From: Roseivivax sp. GX 12232 | GTDB taxonomy: Bacteria > Pseudomonadota > Alphaproteobacteria > Rhodobacterales > Rhodobacteraceae | Assembly (NCBI RefSeq): GCF_021272185.1 | Contig: NZ_JAJSEC010000002.1 | Span: 434,001-498,000 of the forward strand | DNA length: 64,000 nt | Direction of reading: 5' to 3' | Shown: piece after piece, positions 59,213 to 64,000 of the stretch | How the letters are laid out: each line of letters begins with the position of its first letter | Position numbering within the stretch: position 1 is the stretch's first letter | Notes under the pieces: model-generated | The model's database searches: none | What the model was told of the DNA's origin: nothing | What the model saw: the letters and a program-made list of their open reading frames with translations, nothing else | Program-made: the position numbers and the translations under genes

Positions 59213-60867
59213 GCCGCGCCCATCCCGCCCTGCCCCGGCTTGGCGCGGAGTTCCGCGCGGGCCAGCTCTCGCGCCGGGAGTTCCTGACCCGCGCCACCGC
59301 GCTCGGGGCCGGCGCGGGCCTCCTTGGCGCGCTTGGCCTGCCGCGCCCGGCCTCCGCGCAATCCGCGCCGAAGCGCCGGCGCGGCGGCACTTTGCGCATC
59401 CAGCAGGACGTGCGCGCGCTCAAGGATCCGCGCACCGCCGACTGGCCGCATATCGCCAATGTCACCCGCGGCTGGCTGGAATACCTGGTGGAATACCGCC
59501 CCGACGGCTCGATCCGGGGGATGCTGCTCAGCGACTGGGAGGTGAACGACGACGCCACCGAGTATCTCCTGACCGTGCGGCCCGGCGTCCTCTGGTCCGA
59601 CGGCAAGGCCTTCACCGCAGAGGACGTCCTGCGGATGTTCGACTACTGGTGCGACGGCTCGGTGCCCGGCAACGTCATGTCGGCGAGCCTCTCGAGCCTC
59701 GTCGACCCCGAGACCCAGCGCCTGCGCGAAGGCGCGGTCAGCCTCGCGCCCGACGGGCGGCTGCGGGTGCGCCCGGCCCGGCCCGACGTGACGCTCATGG
59801 TGGCGCTGGCGGATTATCCCGCCGCGGTGATCCCGCCGGGCTTCGACCCCGAAACCATGCTCGAGGCGCCGGTCGGCACCGGCCCCTACCGCCCCGAGAC
59901 GATCCGCACCGGCGAGATCGCGGTTCTGGTCCGCCGCGAGGGCTTTGAGTGGTGGGGCGAGAAGGTGCCGGGCTTCGGGCCCGCGACGCTCGACCGGGTG
60001 GAGTTCATCGACCTCGGCAGCGACCCGGCCTCCTGGGTGGCGGCGATCGAGGAAGACCGCGTCGACATGCTTTATGAAAACGTCGGGCGCTTCATCGACG
60101 CGGCGACCGAGCTGGGCTGGGACAGCGCCGAGGTGCAGACCTCGGCCACGGTGGTCCTGCGCGGCAACCAGGAGGCCAAGGTCGGCGGCCGCCCGCTTTA
60201 CGCCGACGCGCGGCTCCGGCGCGGGCTGGCTTTGGCCATCGACAACGGCATCTGCCTTGAACTTGGCTACGGCAACCGTGGCGAGGTCGCCGCCAACCAC
60301 CATGTCGCGCCGATCCAGCCCGATTACGCCGACATCGGGCCGGCGCGCTACAACCCCTCGCAGGGACGCGCGCTGATCGTGCAGTCGGGCAAGATTTCCG
60401 TCGAACACGAGGTGGTCACTCTCGACGACGGCGTGGCGCGGCGCACCGGCGAGGCGGTGGTGGCGCTGCTGCTCGACGCGGGCATCCCGGCGCGCCAGCA
60501 GGTGCTGCCGGGCTCGCGCTTCTGGGCCAACTGGAAGGCGTTCCCGCTGTCGATCACCGAGTGGAACCACAGGCCGCTGGGCGTGCAGACGCTGACCCTG
60601 GCCTATCGCTCGAACGCGGTCTGGAACGAATCCGCCTATGCCAATCCCGCCTTCGACGCGGCGCTCGACGAGGCGCGGGCGCTGGCGGACGCCGAGGAGC
60701 GCGCCGAGGTCATGGCCCGGCTCGAGACCATGCTGGTCGAGGATGCGGTGATAGTGCAGCCCTATTGGCGGTCGCTGTTCCGGCATTACCGCCCGGGGCT
60801 GGTGGGGGCCGAGATGCACCCGGCCTTCGAGATCCATCTCTACCAGCTGGGCTGGGCGGAGGACTGA
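59209..60867 (+). CDS. Family 5 extracellular solute-binding protein (peptide/nickel type)
   Basis: This 552-residue periplasmic binding protein belongs to SBP family 5. It has a twin-arginine export signal (SRREFLTRATALG, arginines at 22-23) ending near ASAQS, and the family segments LVEYRPDGSIRGMLLSDWEV, RPGVLWSDGKAFTAEDVLR and LRRGLALAIDNGICLELGYG. Such proteins deliver oligopeptides, opines or metal chelates to an ABC importer. No permease or ATPase gene follows: the next gene is on the other strand. It overlaps the AraC-type gene by four bases. It may serve an importer encoded elsewhere or act as a sensor. Confidence 0.9.
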   Translation: MSRAHPALPRLGAEFRAGQLSRREFLTRATALGAGAGLLGALGLPRPASAQSAPKRRRGGTLRIQQDVRALKDPRTADWPHIANVTRGWLEYLVEYRPDGSIRGMLLSDWEVNDDATEYLLTVRPGVLWSDGKAFTAEDVLRMFDYWCDGSVPGNVMSASLSSLVDPETQRLREGAVSLAPDGRLRVRPARPDVTLMVALADYPAAVIPPGFDPETMLEAPVGTGPYRPETIRTGEIAVLVRREGFEWWGEKVPGFGPATLDRVEFIDLGSDPASWVAAIEEDRVDMLYENVGRFIDAATELGWDSAEVQTSATVVLRGNQEAKVGGRPLYADARLRRGLALAIDNGICLELGYGNRGEVAANHHVAPIQPDYADIGPARYNPSQGRALIVQSGKISVEHEVVTLDDGVARRTGEAVVALLLDAGIPARQQVLPGSRFWANWKAFPLSITEWNHRPLGVQTLTLAYRSNAVWNESAYANPAFDAALDEARALADAEERAEVMARLETMLVEDAVIVQPYWRSLFRHYRPGLVGAEMHPAFEIHLYQLGWAED

Positions 60868-61017
60868 GGCGGGGGTTTGGGCGGTGGCTTGAGGGCTGCT
60901 CGCCCCCTGTGCCGTGCATGGGCCCGAGCCGCGCGTCTCACATCCGCGGCTGACATCCGCCGGACCTGCCGCGCGGAACGCCGCTCAGACGCACCCGCGC
61001 CGCGCACCTAGCCGGGC

Positions 61018-61605
61018 TCACGACCCCCAGATCACCTTCACGTAATGCGTGGTTTCCTTGTAAGGCGGCACGCCGCCGTATTTCTCCACCGCGCCGGGCC
61101 CGGCGTTATAGGCCGCCAGCGCCAGCCGCCAGGAGCGGAAGCGGGTGTATTGCGCCTTGAGGTACCGCGCCCCGCCCTCGAGGTTCTGGCCGGGATCATG
61201 CGGATCGACGCCGAGCCGCCGCGCCGTGGCGGGCATGAGCTGCGCCAGCCCGATCGCGCCCTTGTGCGAGACCGCCTTGGGGTTCCAGCCCGATTCCTGC
61301 TGCACCAGCCGCAGGAAAAGATCCTCGGGCACCCCGTGCCGCCGCGCCGCCGCCCGCGCCGGGGCGAGATAGGCCCCTGAGTAACGGCCTTGAAAAGCCG
61401 GCCCCTCGTCGTCCCATTTCGTCGGTGTCTTGACCCGTGCGGGCTGCAGCCGCACCGAGGCGCGGTATTGCTCCGAGGCGCGCTTGTCGAGCACGCCGGT
61501 CTGGCTGCTGAAGAGCTTGGCCCGCCCTTGGGTCGACAAAATATCCGCCGAGGCGCCGCTGGCCGCCACGGCCAGGATCACGGCCGCGCCGATCATCCGT
61601 CCCAT
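61018..61605 (-). CDS. Lytic transglycosylase (SLT family)
   Basis: This 195-residue exported enzyme has a signal peptide ([17 protein letters not shown]) and a C-terminal lysozyme-like SLT domain. The catalytic glutamate is Glu104 in [17 protein letters not shown], followed by [36 protein letters not shown] and [20 protein letters not shown]. It cleaves peptidoglycan to 1,6-anhydromuropeptides. The domain is close to the small family-1E/SLT type seen beside secretion systems, but no such genes are present. It diverges from ssb over 195 bp. Confidence 0.92.
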   Translation of the reverse strand: MGRMIGAAVILAVAASGASADILSTQGRAKLFSSQTGVLDKRASEQYRASVRLQPARVKTPTKWDDEGPAFQGRYSGAYLAPARAAARRHGVPEDLFLRLVQQESGWNPKAVSHKGAIGLAQLMPATARRLGVDPHDPGQNLEGGARYLKAQYTRFRSWRLALAAYNAGPGAVEKYGGVPPYKETTHYVKVIWGS

Positions 61606-61800
61606 GGTTCCCCCGTCCCTGTCACGTTCGCTGTCGTGCTGGGCGCGGACTATACCCGCTTCGCGTGATTTTGCGAGTCCCGAGGTCAGGGTTAACCGCT
61701 CCTTGTGAATTCCCCGGTTTTGGTCGATCCGGCAAATGTGTAACCTCTCGTCGACGCGGGCCCCCAGGGTCCGGAATCGGGAAAGCTAGAAAGGGATGTC

Positions 61801-62334
61801 ATGGCCGGATCCGTGAACAAGGTGATCATCGTGGGCAATCTGGGCCGGGACCCCGAGACGCGCACGTTCCAGAATGGCGGCAAGGTGTGCAACCTGCGCA
61901 TCGCCACCTCGGAACAATGGAAGGACCGCAACACCGGCGAACGCCGCGAGAAGACCGAATGGCATTCGGTGGCGATCTTCGCGGAGCCGCTGGCGCGCAT
62001 CGCCGAGCAATACCTGCGCAAGGGCTCCAAGGTCTACATCGAGGGCCAGCTCGAGACCCGCAAATGGCAGGACCAGTCGGGCCAGGACCGCTATTCGACC
62101 GAGGTCGTGCTGCGCCCCTACCGCAGCGAGCTGACGCTGCTCGACAGCCGCGGCGGCGGCGGTGACGGCGGCGGCTTCGGCGGCGGTGGCGGCGGCTACC
62201 AGGACGACCAAGGCGGCTATGGCGGCGGCTACGGCGGCGGCGGTGGTGGCGGCTTCGGCGGCGACCAGGGCGGCGGCGGCGGTGGCGGCTCGCGCGCGCC
62301 CTCGCGCGATCTCGACGACGAGATCCCGTTCTAA
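61801..62334 (+). CDS. ssb: Single-stranded DNA-binding protein
   Basis: This 177-residue SSB has an OB-fold ([20 protein letters not shown] to about residue 115), a long glycine-rich disordered linker with repeated GGGGGY/GGYGGG, and the intact partner-binding tip DLDDEIPF. It is essential for replication and repair. AAAGGGA lies five bases before the start. An SOS-type GTTC-N7-GTTC box was searched for upstream and not found. A clear terminator follows, so it is monocistronic. Confidence 0.98.
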   Translation: MAGSVNKVIIVGNLGRDPETRTFQNGGKVCNLRIATSEQWKDRNTGERREKTEWHSVAIFAEPLARIAEQYLRKGSKVYIEGQLETRKWQDQSGQDRYSTEVVLRPYRSELTLLDSRGGGGDGGGFGGGGGGYQDDQGGYGGGYGGGGGGGFGGDQGGGGGGGSRAPSRDLDDEIPF

Positions 62335-62667
62335 GCCGCGCCGCCTTCTGGCGAAGCACAGGCGCCGCGTCCCGGGCTTCGGGGCGCGGCGTTATTTGTT
62401 GGGGTGGGCGCGCGAGGGCTTGGCGGGTCTTTTTCTGAGAAAACGCGGCTTCGGCGCGTCCGCCGTCGGATCGCAGAACACGCTGCACTATCCCTCCGGG
62501 CGGATCGGCCCATCTCGCGCAGCAGCGTCCCCAGCACACCCACGCCTCGCTTCGCCCTATTCCATCGCCGCACCCGCTCCGACAGCCCGCCGCACCCCGC
62601 CGCCCTTGGCCTCTGCCCTCCCGGGCCCCATGTCAGAACAAAGGCAACAACCACCACGGGCAGACGC
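62335..62667. other. 333-bp gap between ssb and the M50 protease gene
   Basis: It contains the ssb terminator, an almost perfect palindrome TTTTCTGAGAAAA (62431-62443) and the presumed promoter of the protease gene. The plus frame is open from 62404 into the protease gene, but its upstream part is Arg/Pro/Ser-rich and not protein-like. Confidence 0.4.
62363..62395 (+). terminator. Terminator of ssb
   Basis: A 12-bp stem with one G-T pair (62363-62374 with 62380-62391) is followed by TTATTTGTT, about 28 bp after the ssb stop. Confidence 0.8.
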
Positions 62668-63717
62668 ATGGCATGGTCCTTCCGCATCGGGCGGCTCCTC
62701 GGCTCGGAGCTGCGCGTCCACGCGACATTCTTCCTGCTGCTTCTCTGGATCGGCGTCTCGGCCTGGGGCAGCGGCGGTCCGGCGGCGGCGGCGCTGAACA
62801 TCACCTTCATCCTGCTGCTTTTCGCCTGCGTCCTGGCGCATGAGTTCGGCCATGCGCTCATGGCGCGGCGCTACGGCATCCGCACCCCGGACATCACGCT
62901 GCTGCCGATCGGCGGGCTGGCGCGGCTCGAACGCATGCCCGAGCGCCCCGGCCAGGAGATCGCCGTGGCGCTGGCCGGGCCCGCGGTCAACGTCGGCATC
63001 GCGCTGGTGCTCTGGCTCGCGGGCTTCGGGCCGATGACCCAGGCCACGGACCTCGGCGGCACGCTGGCCGGGCTCATGGGCGGGCTCTTGAGCGTCAATA
63101 TCCTGCTGGTCATCTTCAACATGATCCCGGCCTTCCCGATGGACGGCGGGCGGGTGCTGCGCGGGGTGCTGGCGATCTTCCTGCCGCGCCTGCGGGCCAC
63201 GCGCTACGCGGTGCGGCTGGGCCAGGGGCTGGCGGTCCTCTTTGCCGCCTATGCGCTCTGGACCGGCAGTTTCCTCTTGGGCCTAGTGGCGCTCTTCGTC
63301 TTCTTCGCGGGCAATGCCGAGCTGACCGAGATGCGCGCCCGGTCCCGCTTCGATCACCTGAGCGTCGGTGACGCGATGATCGGCGAGTTCACCCATCTCT
63401 CGCCCGAGGCGCCCGCCGGCCCCGCCGCCGAGCTGGCCCGGTCGAGCCCGCAGGACATCTTTCCGGTGATCGGGCCCGACGGGCGGCTCGGCGGTTTCGC
63501 CACGCCCGACGCGCTCCTGCGCGCCCCCGCAGCGGCGCGGGTCTCCGAGGTCATGTCACCCGAGGCCCCGAGCCTGCCGATGAGCCGCCCGGCGGTGCAG
63601 CTCATCACGCTCCTCGATCAATACCCGGCGGTGGGCGTGACCGGACCCTCGGGGCGGCTTCTGGGATATGTCACCCGCGAGAGCGCGGCGCGGCTCTTCA
63701 GGCAGCGCGGCGGCTGA
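62668..63717 (+). CDS. M50 site-2 protease with C-terminal CBS-like region
   Basis: This 349-residue membrane metalloprotease is of the SpoIVFB/Rv2625c-like class. The zinc motif is HEFGH at residues 58-62 in VLAHEFGHALMARRYGI. The third ligand is in IFNMIPAFPMDGGRVLRGVL. About six hydrophobic helices end near residue 220. The C-terminal 120 residues (VGDAMIGEFTHLSPEAP, ARVSEVMSPEAPSLPMSRPA, LLGYVTRESAARLF) look like a CBS pair that could bind an adenylate. Substrates are unknown. It is convergent with aroB and the two coding ends overlap by 20 bp. Confidence 0.9.
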   Translation: MAWSFRIGRLLGSELRVHATFFLLLLWIGVSAWGSGGPAAAALNITFILLLFACVLAHEFGHALMARRYGIRTPDITLLPIGGLARLERMPERPGQEIAVALAGPAVNVGIALVLWLAGFGPMTQATDLGGTLAGLMGGLLSVNILLVIFNMIPAFPMDGGRVLRGVLAIFLPRLRATRYAVRLGQGLAVLFAAYALWTGSFLLGLVALFVFFAGNAELTEMRARSRFDHLSVGDAMIGEFTHLSPEAPAGPAAELARSSPQDIFPVIGPDGRLGGFATPDALLRAPAAARVSEVMSPEAPSLPMSRPAVQLITLLDQYPAVGVTGPSGRLLGYVTRESAARLFRQRGG

Positions 63718-64000
63718 GCGCCTCCTCGAGCAGCGCCAGCACCGTCTCGCGCGGGACATCCGAGGTCACGAAGGCCCGCCCGATGCCGCGCGCCAGGATG
63801 AAGCGCAGCGCACCGTCCACGACCTTCTTGTCCTGGCCCATGAGGTCCAGAAGCCCCGCCGCGTCCGGCAAGGGCCCGGGAATATCGGCGAGGTCGGTCT
63901 TCATGCCCATGGCGCTCAGATGCGCGCGCACGCGGCTCGGCTCTTCCTGCGCGCAGAGGCCCAGCCGGGCGGAGAGCTCGAAGGCCAGCGCGCAGCCAAG
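63698..64000 (-). CDS. aroB: 3-dehydroquinate synthase, C-terminal part (partial)
   Basis: Only the last 100 codons are in the window, and the gene continues beyond base 64000. The end is typical of AroB: LAFELSARLGLC, the LLDLMGQDKKVVDGALRFIL stretch with conserved lysines, and ARGIGRAFVTSDVPRE. AroB closes DAHP into 3-dehydroquinate, the second shikimate step, using NAD+ and a metal bound in the missing part. The stop lies inside the convergent M50 protease gene. Confidence 0.92.
   Translation of the reverse strand, partial: LGCALAFELSARLGLCAQEEPSRVRAHLSAMGMKTDLADIPGPLPDAAGLLDLMGQDKKVVDGALRFILARGIGRAFVTSDVPRETVLALLEEALSRRAA

Noticed and set aside
61606-61800. SOS box (GTTC-N7-GTTC) upstream of ssb
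   Set aside because: One GTTC half is present, but the second half at the right spacing reads TGCT, so no alphaproteobacterial LexA site is supported.

Overview
The window is high-GC DNA (about two thirds G+C or more by eye), densely packed with genes on both strands. Gene content and order point to an alphaproteobacterium of the Rhodobacterales (Rhodobacteraceae/Paracoccaceae type). The evidence is: glyQ–DUF6446–glyS, folB–folP–glmM, hdaA–ppk–ppx, a short 446-residue prolyl-tRNA synthetase, an IalB-family protein, LpxI in place of LpxH, Lrp-type regulators, and a pyrH-frr-uppS-cdsA-dxr-rseP-bamA-skp-fabZ-lpxA-lpxI-lpxB envelope cluster. I do not assign a genus. No rRNA, tRNA, CRISPR array, intact insertion sequence or prophage was seen.

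Layout. 1-5.8 kb is an accessory stretch: a small VOC protein in lower-GC DNA, a divergent LysR/MFS efflux pair, and a two-gene unit of an asparagine-synthase-like protein coupled to a CgeB-like glycosyltransferase. 6-11.3 kb holds a molybdenum hydroxylase (CO-dehydrogenase-like, form II) operon coxG-S-L-M followed by a fumarylacetoacetate-hydrolase-family gene. 11.6-16.7 kb holds a class V aminotransferase with an adjacent Lrp regulator, a second Lrp gene divergent from ilvC, a 25-residue membrane peptide and a DMT exporter. 17.5-27.6 kb holds a SPOR/peptidoglycan-binding protein with a dead trypsin-like domain, glyQ/glyS with two membrane proteins between them, a divergent PPDK-like protein and a SleB-type hydrolase. 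27.7-33.4 kb holds folate and amino-sugar genes, a DUF2937 protein and proS. 34.2-39.8 kb holds a permease, hdaA, ppk and ppx. 40-43.8 kb is a minus-strand group ending with a HerA-like ATPase. 44-45 kb holds two candidate small RNAs and ialB. 45.1-57.4 kb is the lipid A / outer-membrane assembly operon. 57.4-64 kb holds miaA, an AraC regulator coupled to an orphan solute-binding protein, a lytic transglycosylase, ssb, an M50 protease and the 3' end of aroB.

How the genes work together. The largest coherent system is the envelope operon, read on the minus strand. It covers undecaprenyl diphosphate and CDP-diacylglycerol synthesis, DXP reductoisomerase, site-2 protease, BamA/Skp outer-membrane protein assembly, FabZ, and the first, fourth and fifth lipid A steps (LpxA, LpxI, LpxB). 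A conserved-looking 43-residue membrane peptide lies between rseP and bamA. A second theme is polyphosphate and replication control (hdaA, ppk, ppx). A third is cell-wall remodelling (SleB-type hydrolase, lytic transglycosylase, SPOR protein, glmM).

The intergenic DNA is unusually rich in structure. There are two copies (inverted relative to each other) of a 137-bp element with 16-bp perfect terminal inverted repeats, an unrelated 133-bp nested inverted repeat, a four-unit 47/48-bp tandem repeat, a perfect (GGCTCA)20 array, and a 431-bp gap carrying two tandem small-RNA candidates with a mutually complementary 9-nt patch. These, together with the FolB/amino-acid-kinase-like fusion and the pseudo-protease, are the parts most worth a second look.
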